Position numbers and translations under genes: made by a program. The notes below the pieces were generated by a model, which saw only the letters and a list, made by a program, of their open reading frames with translations, was not told where the DNA came from and did not search any database. A stretch of DNA of 57,596 nt from Leptospiraceae bacterium (GTDB taxonomy: Bacteria > Spirochaetota > Leptospiria > Leptospirales > Leptospiraceae): positions 1-57,596 of the forward strand of contig JADJSX010000015.1 in NCBI GenBank assembly GCA_016711485.1, given 5' to 3'. Positions 40,266 to 50,370 of this stretch are shown piece by piece (the first letter of the stretch is position 1; each line of letters opens with the position of its first letter).

Positions 40266-41192
40266 TTAAAACTAAATTATAGAATTAACCACAAAAATAT
40301 CAAGGCAAATTTAATCAAACCAAAAGACAAATCGAATACAGATTTTACTTTATTGGGTGGGATTGCTCAAATTAGAAATTTGAATGTAACTAGTACAACA
40401 ATAACAGTTAAATCAAATTCATCGAACACATTTGGGATACTAGAAATTTTCGGGGATTTGCATATTGACGCAACGCGAACGTTATTTTTAGGGCGTGTAT
40501 TATTAATAGTATGGGAATATTACAGGCAGTGGCACTATATCAGGATCTCCCGGCGGGAATGGGGAGGAAATGGCAGAAGTGCTGGCGGTGGCGGAGGCGG
40601 CGGCGGTAATGGCAATTCTGTCAATATAATTTGCTTTGGCACTATAGCAGCTACGTTGACTATTCAATCTGGAATTGGTGGGACTGGTGGGGCAGCTGCG
40701 CAAGTTACGAATGATGCCGGGTCTAGTGCTCTGGTAGATTTTGGTGGTGCAGGCGGAACAGTAGTCGCAGCGGCTAATAATGGAGGAGGTGGGGGTGGGG
40801 GTATTGGGAATGGAGGGAATGGCGCGAACGCAGGGACATCGGCAACAACTGGAGGAGACGGCGCGGGGGGTGGTGGGGGTAGTTCAACAGCAACGACAGG
40901 GGCGAACGGGGGTATAGTTACAGGATTAAATACTATATGGATGAGTGGGTCAACAGGAGGGAAAGGCGGAAATGGTGGAGGATCGCCACAAAAAGGAACT
41001 GACGGAGCTACAGGAAATGTTTTTCTATACTCCCGATATACCAGTGCGCCTTGCACGGTAACAACGTCCTACGGTACGAGCGATGGAGCCACAGGAATCG
41101 CGGTTTACAATGAATTGGCTCAAATGAGTTACCTCTGGGGTTTATTAAATTCATCTTTTTTATATTCTTCAAAATCAGGCGCGGCGGTATAA
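40266..41192 (+). CDS. Glycine-rich fibre tip, in frame after a TGA
   Basis: The frame is open directly after the TGA at 40263 with no ATG; TTG at 40353 is the first usable start. Residues after about 100 consist of Gly-rich runs (GGGGGGGGNGN, GGAGG, GGGSPQKGTDGATG) like the polyglycine-helix adhesins such as phage S16 gp38, which bind host receptors. Base composition here is far more G-rich than in the neighbours. Stop read-through or a wrong base would fuse it to the adaptor upstream. Confidence 0.6.
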   Translation, partial: LKLNYRINHKNIKANLIKPKDKSNTDFTLLGGIAQIRNLNVTSTTITVKSNSSNTFGILEIFGDLHIDATRTLFLGRVLLIVWEYYRQWHYIRISRREWGGNGRSAGGGGGGGGNGNSVNIICFGTIAATLTIQSGIGGTGGAAAQVTNDAGSSALVDFGGAGGTVVAAANNGGGGGGGIGNGGNGANAGTSATTGGDGAGGGGGSSTATTGANGGIVTGLNTIWMSGSTGGKGGNGGGSPQKGTDGATGNVFLYSRYTSAPCTVTTSYGTSDGATGIAVYNELAQMSYLWGLLNSSFLYSSKSGAAV

Positions 41193-42740
41193 ATGGCATA
41201 GCTACAGGAAACATACAATCTAATTTTCGATACAATCCAGTTACAGGGCTTTTAGTGCCGGCTGAAATTACGGCAGAACAACAAACAGTCGCAGAATTTA
41301 CAACTGAATTTTCTGGTTATTATGGGTTCACGTTAAACGAAACACCCCAAACTGATATTGAGGGGATAACAGAAGTTAAACGCGTTAGCGATAGCCAAGT
41401 TTTCACCCGAACCACTAGCCCTATAATTGGACTTGCAGAATATTTTTTCGATTATTTAAACGACATGCCTACTTTGTTTTTCAATAGTGCGGCTAACGGT
41501 GTTTTATTTACTGTAAAATATTATGGAGTCGGTGGTGCGGTTAACGCGAAAAACATTACAGCTATAGTTGACGATTCAGTATCCGGACTTGATTCGAGAA
41601 TTACCACGAACGAAAACGATATAGCCGCAATTGAAACAGAGCTTTCAGATATGGCAGGAATGATTATAGGCGGCATTGAATTTAATACAACCATACTCCC
41701 ACCGAAAATTCTTTCAGGAACTTACGATATTTCTGAGAATAAAGTTAAATTAACAAGTGATAGTTCTTTAGCACTAGCCGATGTTTTTCAACAATCAAAA
41801 AACACGTTAGACACATTTCGTTCATTATCTAGTTTGTATGGATTCTACAGGCGATAAAAAATACGTTATGTGCGGTGAAGGGACTGTATCAAGTGGAACG
41901 ATAACGAGCATAACGTCAAGCGGTACAACATACACTCTTACAGTAGCAAGTGGAACAGTAGCCGTAAACACGAATAAAGTTTTAGTTATCGAAGGCAATG
42001 ATAATATCAATGGAGTATTCAAAATCACTGGCGGTAATGGAACAACTACATATACATTTACCACTCAATCAGGGTTTACAAACGGTGGGGCAAGTGGAAC
42101 ATGGAGAGTTTTAGAAAGAATTCAAACAAAACACGGTACAGGAACGTTAGCCGCTATAACTACAGACGCGAGTGTAATTAAGTATAGCCCATCATTAGGC
42201 GAAAATGGCTCAACTTCTATTGCTGCATTTGACCAAACAAAAAACGGGTTCTATCTAACGTTATCCGGATTAACTGACTACAGAGTGCTAGGTAGTTTTT
42301 TCACAGATACGACTCCTAACGTTTCAACTACTGTATTTTCTTACAAGTCAGGCAGAAATAAAAACGATAATTTTTTCAGACTTCAAAGAGTAGCTAGTAA
42401 AGTTACTAACGCATTGCGATGGACTACTATAAATGTGTTGTATGGGTGTGATTATGTTTTTGTTGATTCGGCAGGAGTTGGGAGTGAATTAACTGCACAA
42501 CGTGACATGATGGTTAGTGCTACGTTAGTCGGATACGGGGCGGTGGGGCTTGGGTGCTAGAATTATCTATTTTAAATACACAACAAACACGTTCTAAGTA
42601 AAGAGATAATTCTGCTAGTAGTTAGCAACTCGGCAATTTTCATCTCGGCGTCATTACCAACAACTGCGATTTATAAAAATCAAATATTAAAACCATTTGG
42701 TAATTCTAACGTAGACACTGGTCTGATATTGTTAGATTAA
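41193..42740 (+). CDS. Tail fibre 2 (several frameshifts)
   Basis: Restoring one A near 41197 gives MAIATGNIQSNFRYNPVTGL, parallel to the start of adaptor 1. The adaptor module is followed by a coiled coil (DSRITTNENDIAAIETEL), a beta part (GTVSSGTITSITSSGTTYTL) and a C-terminal tip. Further slips near 41830, 42555 and 42600 must be repaired to reach TAA at 42738. The intact protein would be about 510 residues. Confidence 0.6.
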
Positions 42741-42756
42741 TAGGGAGTTTCCAAAT

Positions 42757-43248
42757 ATGAACATTTATAAAAATCCAATTAATAATGAAATACACTGTAG
42801 TAATGATGGGTGTCCACAAGGCTATATACAATTAGGCACAGATGAAACGATAGACGATAGCAATAGAGTATTTGTAATCGGATACGAAAACGGGCAAACA
42901 ATATTTTCAGAAGAAAAAGCAATTCAAGAAAAAGAAACGTTAGTGCAAGGCATTATCCAAAAGTACATTGAAAAAGAAAATACAGGCGTTAGGCTCACAG
43001 GCACTTTCCAAACTGAATTAAATGAAACGATAGTTAATCCTAGATTTCAATACGACGAAGTTTCTCAAAATAGGTTATTGAAATTAAAAGACTTTGAAGA
43101 TGTTTACTATTGGAGAACTCTCGATAATAGAAATGTTCTTTTAAATGTCACTGAAAAAAATACGTTATACGATATTCTAATTAGTGAATGGGCGACAGAT
43201 TTTGATAATAGACTAAAAGAAATCCAGGGAGTGTATAGTGGAACTTGA
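42757..43248 (+). CDS. Tail fibre-associated protein (163 aa)
   Basis: Begins MNIYKNPINNEIHCSNDGCP. It lies right after the fibre gene, where fibre-assembly chaperones are usual. The C-terminal YYWRTLDNRNVLLN region is helical. Function by position only. Confidence 0.5.
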   Translation: MNIYKNPINNEIHCSNDGCPQGYIQLGTDETIDDSNRVFVIGYENGQTIFSEEKAIQEKETLVQGIIQKYIEKENTGVRLTGTFQTELNETIVNPRFQYDEVSQNRLLKLKDFEDVYYWRTLDNRNVLLNVTEKNTLYDILISEWATDFDNRLKEIQGVYSGT

Positions 43249-43969
43249 CGAACATCTAGACAAAGTTTTTGTCAAAATATTTCTTGGATTCTCTGAGATT
43301 ATCGGAGTGACTATTGCGATATTATTCACAGCTGGGACAGGTGCGTTTTTTTATTTCGTTCGAAAACATTTATATGAATGGCTGAAAATATTAGGTGTTA
43401 CGTATTTTGCAGATAGGCTGAAAAATATTAGAGATATTAACAGTGATTTAATTTGGATACAGGGAGCGTTTAAAGCGGATGTATACGGGTTATTCAGAAC
43501 GTATAACGGCAAATCCTATGTCGAAGATTCAATGGAGTTTTCGGCTAACGCTACCGACTCTAAAAAATTAAAACAATATGAAAAAATAAAAGTAAAAAAA
43601 ATGAACGCGAAACCAGAAGCGTTTTTCCCCAATTATTTGGATCGCGATTTATATAAATTTATAATTGACCAAACAGTAATAAGCGATTGGAAATTTTTTT
43701 CTTACGATTCTTTAAAATTAAATAACCCTAACTCACCAATATTAGTATTTCTAGAATCCGAAGGAATTAATAATCTTCTGACCTATCGAATTTGGGATAA
43801 AAATAAAAAAACGTACGGGATTGTTCTTTTTACGTGGGGTAAAGATATAGATATTAATATAGTTTTTACAAAACAAATTTCTAAAAAATTAGATTCAATT
43901 GCAATTAGATTTCAAACGCATATTGAATCGAGTTTAATCGAAAAGATAGGTATACGATGGAACAGATAA
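43238..43969 (+). CDS. Membrane protein near lysis genes (243 aa, GTG start)
   Basis: One strong membrane segment at about residues 17-40, then a soluble domain with KAFFPN-like and WGKDIDINIVFTKQ regions. Intact version of the fragment at the window start; this marks where the genome begins to repeat. GTG start overlaps the previous gene by 11 bases. Unknown role. Confidence 0.6.
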   Translation: MELDEHLDKVFVKIFLGFSEIIGVTIAILFTAGTGAFFYFVRKHLYEWLKILGVTYFADRLKNIRDINSDLIWIQGAFKADVYGLFRTYNGKSYVEDSMEFSANATDSKKLKQYEKIKVKKMNAKPEAFFPNYLDRDLYKFIIDQTVISDWKFFSYDSLKLNNPNSPILVFLESEGINNLLTYRIWDKNKKTYGIVLFTWGKDIDINIVFTKQISKKLDSIAIRFQTHIESSLIEKIGIRWNR

Positions 43970-44136
43970 AATTTAGTGAAATAGAAGTAGGTACGCCAGT
44001 ATTGTTTAACGGTCATTATGCGCGTAAAACAAAAGTAAATGAAATTCATGTCCCCAGATTGGGAGTCGATGGATTTTTTGAAATTATGCCAGACGATTTT
44101 ATAACAATTTATGATAGTGAATTATACGAAAATTAA
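43957..44136 (+). CDS. Small hypothetical protein (59 aa), second copy
   Basis: Same protein as at 382-561, overlapping the preceding gene by 13 bases. Differences are mostly third-position changes. Confidence 0.65.
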   Translation: MEQIKFSEIEVGTPVLFNGHYARKTKVNEIHVPRLGVDGFFEIMPDDFITIYDSELYEN

Positions 44137-44162
44137 AAATAAAAATAGGTAGGATTACTGAA

Positions 44163-44375
44163 ATGAAAGTTAGAATAACATGGTCTAATCCCGTACTAAT
44201 GAATTTACATCTTTATATCCTGGGTGTTAAATTTGATTTACAAATAGTAGACACAACCAAAAATATTTTTATAGTAAACGATGATAAGGGGGTGGCTTTC
44301 GGGACATACTCAGAGGCTGAAAGCTACTGCAACAACCAGGATTATAAAATAGAGGCTAATAATGACAATCCCTAG
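44163..44375 (+). CDS. Hypothetical protein (70 aa), only in second copy
   Basis: Begins MKVRITWSNPVLMNLHLYIL. The first copy lacks all but its last 30 bases (about 567-596), so it was deleted there or gained here together with the peptidase exchange. It overlaps the peptidase start by 14 bases. Confidence 0.5.
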   Translation: MKVRITWSNPVLMNLHLYILGVKFDLQIVDTTKNIFIVNDDKGVAFGTYSEAESYCNNQDYKIEANNDNP

Positions 44376-44961
44376 AGTTAAATGGCTATCACAAAGAGAC
44401 AATTTAAACGCCTTTACCGGTGACTTAGAAGCGCATAATCAGTGTATGGTTTCGAGTTTTACAATGATGATGCAATGGCTCAGAGACTATCTGATATACA
44501 AAGAATTCCCTACATTTGAGAACTATACAGAATTTACGCATTATATAGTAGTTGGTCAAAGAAAAGAAATTGCGCAAAAAGTCCGGTTCATGAGTGTTAA
44601 TCATGCCAAACACTTAAATAAAATGTTAGAATCGAAAAAGATTAAACAGATATTTAAGCAGGTTCAATTTTCTCATACGGATCTACTGCAATACGTGAAC
44701 GAAAAAAAAAGACCTGTGTTAATTGGGACTATGGAGACTAGCGCAGGGCATATCGTTGTATTCGATGGTCAGATTCAAAACCCATACGGCAACCCTAACC
44801 GGTCAATACATACAGGATCTTGCAAATACGATTCCGTGAAAGGCGAAAATTTGGATTACTCACAGGATTTTTTTGTAAATATGGTTTTTCGTGAAATGGT
44901 TAAAAACAAAACGAGCAAAATAAACGTTAAACGCCCATGCTGGGTTATAGAGGACGTATAA
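44362..44961 (+). CDS. C39-like cysteine peptidase, probable endolysin (allele 2)
   Basis: Cys28 in NQCMVSSFTMMMQWL, His130 in SAGHIVVFDG and the following QNPYGN give the C39/papain-like triad pattern. It shares the fold and position but little sequence with allele 1 (594-1271). Flanking genes are nearly identical, so the two phages exchanged the wall-degrading enzyme, as would be selected by cell-wall differences between hosts. Confidence 0.7.
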   Translation: MTIPRVKWLSQRDNLNAFTGDLEAHNQCMVSSFTMMMQWLRDYLIYKEFPTFENYTEFTHYIVVGQRKEIAQKVRFMSVNHAKHLNKMLESKKIKQIFKQVQFSHTDLLQYVNEKKRPVLIGTMETSAGHIVVFDGQIQNPYGNPNRSIHTGSCKYDSVKGENLDYSQDFFVNMVFREMVKNKTSKINVKRPCWVIEDV

Positions 44962-45011
44962 ATAATAGTAGACAATAGGCAGAATTAAAATATAAATGCA
45001 GAGGAGATAAC

Positions 45012-45173
45012 ATGAGCGCATTAGACTCACTAAACAAACTTATACTAAACTCAAAATATGTAAGCGAAAAAGATAAAGAAGAGTATAAGAAAAAAATAAA
45101 ATTAGAGAATCCCATGAATGATTTTCTGGAAGGATTTAAAAAACATGAAAACAATGATGTTTACAAAAAATGA
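45012..45173 (+). CDS. Small charged protein (53 aa), second copy
   Basis: GAGGAG ribosome site, then MSALDSLNKLILNSKYVSEK. Counterpart of 1268-1429 with a handful of substitutions. Confidence 0.55.
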   Translation: MSALDSLNKLILNSKYVSEKDKEEYKKKIKLENPMNDFLEGFKKHENNDVYKK

Positions 45174-45372
45174 TATTTGGAGAGTATTAGGTATTATTCT
45201 CTTAGTCGGTGGCCAATTCATGACTAAAGAATCTTTTTCTGGTTTCGGTGTTACGTTAGAATCTAACCTAGTGCAAATAGTCGGAGCCACTTTGTTATTA
45301 CTGCCATTCGCACTTAGAGCATACGCACTAATCAAAAACAAAAAAGAATCTAATACAGATTCACAAGGGTAA
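45145..45372 (+). CDS. Holin candidate, second copy (75 aa)
   Basis: Same two-span protein as 1401-1628, differing in one residue (Ser to Ala) and a few silent positions. Confidence 0.5.
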   Translation: MKTMMFTKNDIWRVLGIILLVGGQFMTKESFSGFGVTLESNLVQIVGATLLLLPFALRAYALIKNKKESNTDSQG

Positions 45373-45374
45373 TC

Positions 45375-45497
45375 ATGATCTGCGATTTTGGCGAAACTCG
45401 AATAAAAGAACTTGAAAAAGAAAACGCAAACTACAAAAAAGTTGCTGAAGATCTAGTCGTATTTGCGTTTGCAGCGGCTGAATTACAGGACTTATAA
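45375..45497 (+). CDS. Short helical protein (40 aa), second copy
   Basis: Counterpart of 1631-1753 with the frame kept. Confidence 0.5.
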   Translation: MICDFGETRIKELEKENANYKKVAEDLVVFAFAAAELQDL

Positions 45498-45558
45498 AGG
45501 AATAAATTCAAATTACCCAAAAAATACGAAGAACCAAAAAAGAAAATGGAGACATGTT

Positions 45559-45960
45559 ATGAGATTCTTAGACTGGCTAAATGAAAATCCATATATTCTA
45601 CTTATTGCAATTATACTAACATTCTGTTTACGATGTTCAGCCACTCCAGAAGCCTCCACAGTTCGATTGCAAGAGCGTTCTGTATCTGTTATGGACGATT
45701 TAGATAAAGCGTCTAACGATTGTAAGACGGACGATTGTAAAGAAAGTTTGAAACGAGCGAAAGAGTTAATCAAAGATTCTCTCGAAATTGCAATCGACAA
45801 AGACTCTCAGATTCAATCCAAACAAAAACAAATCGATAACCAATCATTCTATACAACCATCGGCAGAGGGGTTGTTTGGTGTATCGTTAGTTTACTAATC
45901 ATAGGATTACTATTTATGTTTCGAAACCAAATTCTTACCGCATTAAAATTACTCATTTGA
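45559..45960 (+). CDS. Unimolecular spanin candidate, second copy
   Basis: Same 133-residue protein as 1816-2217. Followed by the same terminators (45984-46011 and the GCCTC hairpin), promoter and operator repeats as in the first copy, up to 46443. The 480-base gap holds no other gene. Confidence 0.5.
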   Translation: MRFLDWLNENPYILLIAIILTFCLRCSATPEASTVRLQERSVSVMDDLDKASNDCKTDDCKESLKRAKELIKDSLEIAIDKDSQIQSKQKQIDNQSFYTTIGRGVVWCIVSLLIIGLLFMFRNQILTALKLLI

Positions 45961-45983
45961 CTTTCCCCTCTTTTTCAATCGTG

Positions 45984-46011
45984 TGGAGGTAAAACTCCAT
46001 GCGGTTTTTTT
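45984..46011 (+). terminator. Terminator after lysis genes, second copy
   Basis: TGGAG/CTCCA stem and T run identical to 2241-2268. Confidence 0.75.
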
Positions 46012-46443
46012 CTGTCTTTTTTTATAAAGGTTTTAGCCTCGAAAGAGGCATTTTTATTTTCTTGACAAATTACATATTATCTGTTTAGTAGACTCATGAG
46101 CAAAATATCAATTAACCACTAACTCCGTCTTTATAAAAAAACTTTCGAGGCGGAACCAAAAACTGTCTTGTTAGTCAAATTTGGAACTATAAGCCAATCT
46201 TCCAGGACAGTCTATTTTAATTCTCTTTTAAAATCTCACAAAATCAATTTCAACCAATGATTCATTGACTATTTTCAATTCGATACTATACGCATGAGTA
46301 TCAAAAAACATGTAAAAATAGCCGAAAATAGTGATTATTCAGTGTATATATCTACACGAAATTACGCAAAATTTATACATTTTTTACACAAAAAGTGTAA
46401 TTTAGACTTGACATTAAATTAATAGTATAATAAATTAGTATTC

Positions 46444-46559
46444 ATGAAAACAACTAGACTAAGTTTAAAAACATGGCGGGAATTAAACCGACTGAAAAAT
46501 CACTAGGGCTTCATTCATTGGATGAAGTTATTAAATATTTGTTAGAGGGTAAAAAATAA
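46444..46559 (+). pseudogene. Ribbon-helix-helix gene, one A lost
   Basis: Counterpart of 2701-2817. One A is missing in the run near 46495, producing an early TAG. Probably a read error. Confidence 0.65.
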
Positions 46560-46748
46560 ATGAGACTAGCACTTTATTTACTGAGTTATAAATTATGGTG
46601 TATTCGAATGGGTTTCGAGTTCGATTCAAGATCTGCCAATTCTGTATCGATTAATTATCGTAGTTTTCGCAGGACCTACTCAGGACGCAGAAACATGAAC
46701 TACGGCATCAAAGAAGTAATTAAATATTTAAGAAAGGGAGAAAATTAA
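46560..46748 (+). CDS. Small basic protein (62 aa), second copy
   Basis: Identical to 2818-3006. Confidence 0.5.
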   Translation: MRLALYLLSYKLWCIRMGFEFDSRSANSVSINYRSFRRTYSGRRNMNYGIKEVIKYLRKGEN

Positions 46749-47410
46749 ATGGATAACAAAAATATTATTCAGGCAATCAATAAGGCAATTATCGAAATGC
46801 CTGCAATTAGTAAAGACTCAAAAAATCAACAAGGCTGGAATTTCCGGTCTATTGATTCTATTATTGACTATTGCAGAAAAATAATTGCAAATAATGGTTT
46901 AGTGATTATACCCGAAACGTTAGTTGCAAACTCCAAAGTTGACCTAATCGAAAAACAGGACTGGAAAACAAAAGAGATTCGAGTTAGTAGATTAACAACG
47001 TCTAACGTATTAGTAAAATATCAAATTTATCATGTGTCAGGCGAAATGATAATTGCTATATTGCCTGGAGAGTCTCAGGACTATGCAGACAAATCTTTAT
47101 CGCAAGCGGAAACATTCGCTTTCAAATCAATGCTATCTAAGGTATTTTTATTAGGATTCGAAGAAGACGCGGATGCTAAACATACAGATACTAGCACGCC
47201 AAAAGCAGAACCAAAAAAAGAAACTGTGGATAATTCAGTTTTACCACGAATTGAAAAAAAATTCAAAACATTGCCAGAGGCTGAAAAACTCACATTCCTA
47301 GTGAACGCACAAAAAAAACTTGAGACTGAAAACCAAGACGCGGTTGACTATCAAAAGCATTTGATTGGATTGTCGCTGAAAAAAATAAATTAATTGTAGG
47401 AGCAAAATAA
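46749..47410 (+). CDS. ERF-family annealing protein, second copy
   Basis: Reads intact from MDNKNIIQAINKAIIEMPAI through the ERF core to about residue 200. One A missing near 47355 then ends it early at 47393; the first copy supplies the true end (DWIVAEKNKLIVGAK). Confidence 0.8.
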
Positions 47411-47778
47411 TGGATTTAAACAAAGTAATTTTAGTATGCAGACTAACGCGAGACGCAGAATGTAAAACGATAGGCGAAACCAATATTGCCAATTTTTCAA
47501 TCGCATACTCTACAGGGTTCGGGGACAAAAAAAAATCGAATTACATTGACTGTGTAGCATTCGGGAAAACTGCCGACGTGGTTTCTAAATACACAAAAAA
47601 AGGTTCTCAAATTGCTATCGAGGGGAGTCTTGAACAGGACTCATGGGATAGCCAAGATGGAAAAAAGAATTATAAAACGAAAATTAGAATTGCTTCTTTA
47701 CAATTGTTAGGCAGTAAAGACGGTCAACCGGCTAATACTGATAATACTCCATCAGAGAGGACGACGTTTTTTAATTAA
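47410..47778 (+). CDS. ssb: Single-stranded DNA-binding protein, second copy
   Basis: Same OB-fold as 3671-4033. Two extra bases (AG) near 47755 replace the acidic DDVF tail by RTTFFN, probably an error since the tail is functionally important. Confidence 0.85.
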   Translation: MDLNKVILVCRLTRDAECKTIGETNIANFSIAYSTGFGDKKKSNYIDCVAFGKTADVVSKYTKKGSQIAIEGSLEQDSWDSQDGKKNYKTKIRIASLQLLGSKDGQPANTDNTPSERTTFFN

Positions 47779-47931
47779 GCGAAAATTAACAACAAAGACT
47801 ATGTAAATTCTGCATAGTCCCACATCCGAAATACTAGATAATCGGGAGTATATTAATTGCGTAGCTTGTGATTCTCAGATAGAACATTCTAGACTATCTG
47901 AGATGAGAAACAAAAAGAGAGAGGGATTATT

Positions 47932-48123
47932 ATGGCAACTTTTAATTTTGGGAATAAAAAAGATGAGATCGAAAACATTCTATCTGACATTGATTCTGAG
48001 TGGGATAAAATGACCAACAGAATTGATGATCTTGAAAATGAAAATGAAGAGCTCAAAGAAAAAGTAACTGAAGTAACTGAGCTAGAAAATGAGATTGAAG
48101 AATTAAAAAATGGGGAGAAATAA
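47932..48123 (+). CDS. Coiled-coil protein, contracted repeat (63 aa)
   Basis: Counterpart of 4191-4415 lacking most of one 14-residue zipper unit; the junction reads KVTEVTELENEIEEL. Confidence 0.6.
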   Translation: MATFNFGNKKDEIENILSDIDSEWDKMTNRIDDLENENEELKEKVTEVTELENEIEELKNGEK

Positions 48124-48124
48124 A

Positions 48125-48928
48125 ATGAACATTACAAAAATACAAAATAAATTACCAGAATTCATTAAAAAGAAACTAACGCCTGTTATCTACAATCAAC
48201 AAGTGATTATCGTTAATTCAGAGAATGATTTAAAAAAAGGGAAAGAGATTTTGAAAGAAATTAAAACAGTATCAAAATCATTCTCTGATTACATTGACCC
48301 AATCAAAACAATGTTTTTTGAAACTCACAAAATGATTACTGCTTTCGAAAAAGAACATCTTGCTAAAGGCAAATTGATTGCTGACCAACAAGATGCAGAA
48401 AACTCAGATTATAATAGACGCGTTTTCGATTGCCAGAAAAAACAAGAAAACTATTTGAAAGAATTTAATTCAAACATTGCAAAAATGGAGCAAATCATTG
48501 CACAAGGGAAATTGAATTTCGAGACTGGACTAAATCAAAGATTTGCAAAACAAGAACTTGAAAAAATTCAATCTTTAAATGTTCCAATTGCTGAAAAAAT
48601 TGATGCTATCGAAGAGGCTAGAAAAGAAGTTGAAAAACCTGTTGAGGTTGTAATTGTCCCGCAGATTGAAAAGCCAATTGAAAAAATCATTCTCAAAAAA
48701 GACGAAAAAAAAGAAGTCCGCAGCTATTACATTACAGATGAAAAAAAGGCAATTGATAGAATCCTTTTTGAGTATGTCGAAGCAACAAAAAGAGACGACA
48801 AAGACGCTGTAAATTTTTGGAAAGGGTTATTATCTATTAGCCTTTCAAAAAAAGACATTAATGAGGCATTCAAAAACGAAGAGTTTAAAGCCTTGGATTT
48901 TGTATCTTACAAAAGCGAATGGAAATAA
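48125..48928 (+). CDS. Early coiled-coil protein, DUF1351-like, intact copy (267 aa)
   Basis: Complete version of the gene broken at 4417-5216. Start MNITKIQNKLPEFIKKKLTP, central EARKEVEKPVEVVIVPQIEK linker, C-terminal domain from YYITDEKKAIDRIL. Followed by the TGCCTCTTAG hairpin. Function unknown. Confidence 0.6.
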   Translation: MNITKIQNKLPEFIKKKLTPVIYNQQVIIVNSENDLKKGKEILKEIKTVSKSFSDYIDPIKTMFFETHKMITAFEKEHLAKGKLIADQQDAENSDYNRRVFDCQKKQENYLKEFNSNIAKMEQIIAQGKLNFETGLNQRFAKQELEKIQSLNVPIAEKIDAIEEARKEVEKPVEVVIVPQIEKPIEKIILKKDEKKEVRSYYITDEKKAIDRILFEYVEATKRDDKDAVNFWKGLLSISLSKKDINEAFKNEEFKALDFVSYKSEWK

Positions 48929-48979
48929 AAATAACTGCCTCTTAGGCTAATGTCTAAGAGGCAAATTGATGGATAAAAA

Positions 48980-49338
48980 ATGAGTGCAAAAAGAATACCT
49001 AGAAACAAAAACAGAATTACAAAATCTATACAAAGAAACCAAAACACCAGAGTATGAAAAATTTACTCTTTTAAATCAGAGAATCGAAAAATTAGAACGC
49101 AATTTACAAGTGTTATCCGTTGGCGTGAGAATGGAAATTAAAAAGATTTCATTCAATCTCACAATTTAGAAAATGCTTTTATTTTGACGGCAGTGTAAAA
49201 TTTGAATTCAGTCATATTGAATTAATGAATGATAATGATTTCAAAATTCAATCTATTGTATTTCGTGCTGAATCGGATGGTTACGAAGCAGCAAGAACTA
49301 AACATTTTTCACCTGAAAATTTACCGAGGTTACAATAA
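48980..49338 (+). pseudogene. Hypothetical early protein, frameshifted copy
   Basis: Counterpart of 5268-5630 with A losses near 48990 and 49145 and a T loss near 49180. The first copy is whole. Confidence 0.6.
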
Positions 49339-49490
49339 TGGATACCCTACACAAACGAATAGCATATTTACGACAAGCAATCGAAGTCTGTCAAGACAAT
49401 GACACGTTAGCCGATCTTGACACACAATTACAAGATGCAGAAGACGAACTCTTACTAATCGAAATGGAGAAAGAAAATGATAGTAACTAA
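49338..49490 (+). CDS. Small acidic helical protein (50 aa), second copy
   Basis: Identical to 5630-5782, with the same overlaps. Confidence 0.55.
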   Translation: MDTLHKRIAYLRQAIEVCQDNDTLADLDTQLQDAEDELLLIEMEKENDSN

Positions 49491-49635
49491 CTCCGCAATT
49501 GAAACATTGCTATTAAAAATTAAGGATTTATGGCAAGAAATTTATACCAGCGGTAAAGATGAGTTTGCCATGGAAAATATTATTAGATTTGCGCAAATTA
49601 GAGAACACGAAGCAGCTATACGGGAGTTGCAATAA
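49477..49635 (+). CDS. Small helical protein (52 aa), second copy
   Basis: Counterpart of 5769-5930 with many silent changes from base 49543 on. Ends in TAATG overlap with the next gene; there is no 42-base duplication. Confidence 0.55.
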   Translation: MIVTNSAIETLLLKIKDLWQEIYTSGKDEFAMENIIRFAQIREHEAAIRELQ

Positions 49636-49955
49636 TGGACTTTAGAACAGTATACCAAGATATGAAATCCTATCAAGAGTTCACCGTCAAAACGTTAGTC
49701 GATAAATACGCAATTACAAGAGCCTATTCAAACATGATTATTAAACGACTGTCTTTGCACGGCATGATTGAAAAAAAAGGTTCTGTGTTTTCGGATGCAG
49801 GGCATGAGATGTATGTCTATCGACCGATCTCAGATACTCAATGTAAATCTTGCAAAACAAAAAACGTTAGGCTATATCAACATAACATGTGTGTTAATTG
49901 CCTATACTATCGTTTTAAAAAATCAGTAAATTTAATTAACGCAATCAGAGGCTAA
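49635..49955 (+). CDS. Winged-helix plus zinc-ribbon protein, second copy (106 aa)
   Basis: Same protein as 5969-6289 with conservative changes (CKSCKTKN, CVNC). Confirms the start. Confidence 0.65.
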   Translation: MDFRTVYQDMKSYQEFTVKTLVDKYAITRAYSNMIIKRLSLHGMIEKKGSVFSDAGHEMYVYRPISDTQCKSCKTKNVRLYQHNMCVNCLYYRFKKSVNLINAIRG

Positions 49956-50004
49956 TATGTTTTATGCTTACGGACATGTAATGACAAGAGAGGAGAAACC
50001 AAAA

Positions 50005-50223
50005 ATGCCAAGAAAGAAAAAAGAAACTAAAGATTGAAGAGCGAAAGACAAATATCTTTTGTTTATCCAGGAGAAAAAAACAGTAACAAAAATGGACTTA
50101 GTAAGACGATTCATGATTAATGATGCAACTGCTGGCAGAATTTTAAACGCATTCACAAAAACTGGTCAATGCGTATTGCTTGAACGAGGCGGTCAAGAAA
50201 CGGGCGTATGGAGTATCGTATGA
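50005..50223 (+). pseudogene. Small winged-helix gene with stop codon
   Basis: Counterpart of 6339-6566. TGA at 50035-50037 replaces TGG; the rest of the frame to 50223 is conserved, so a one-base error or fresh mutation. Confidence 0.6.
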
Positions 50224-50354
50224 ACTTAGTAAAAAAACGATATCGAGAACTCATGAAAATTCACGGCAAAAAATACGATAAAAGAGTATTAGAAATTTTA
50301 TCAAAAGAGTTTAAAATGTCTGTATTGGACATTGATTTGATACTGAGCGTATGA
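50220..50354 (+). CDS. Small helical protein (44 aa), second copy
   Basis: Counterpart of 6563-6697, same protein with several silent changes. Confidence 0.6.
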   Translation: MNLVKKRYRELMKIHGKKYDKRVLEILSKEFKMSVLDIDLILSV

Positions 50355-50370
50355 AAAAGGAGAAAAACAA

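Noticed and set aside
41008..41235. Reverse-strand frames across the glycine-rich fibre gene, including a proline-rich one
   Set aside because: They are mirror images of GGN codons and lack ribosome sites; the forward frame is the fibre.
39846..42740. Diversity-generating retroelement at the fibre genes
   Set aside because: No reverse transcriptase, template repeat or adenine-biased variable repeat was found.
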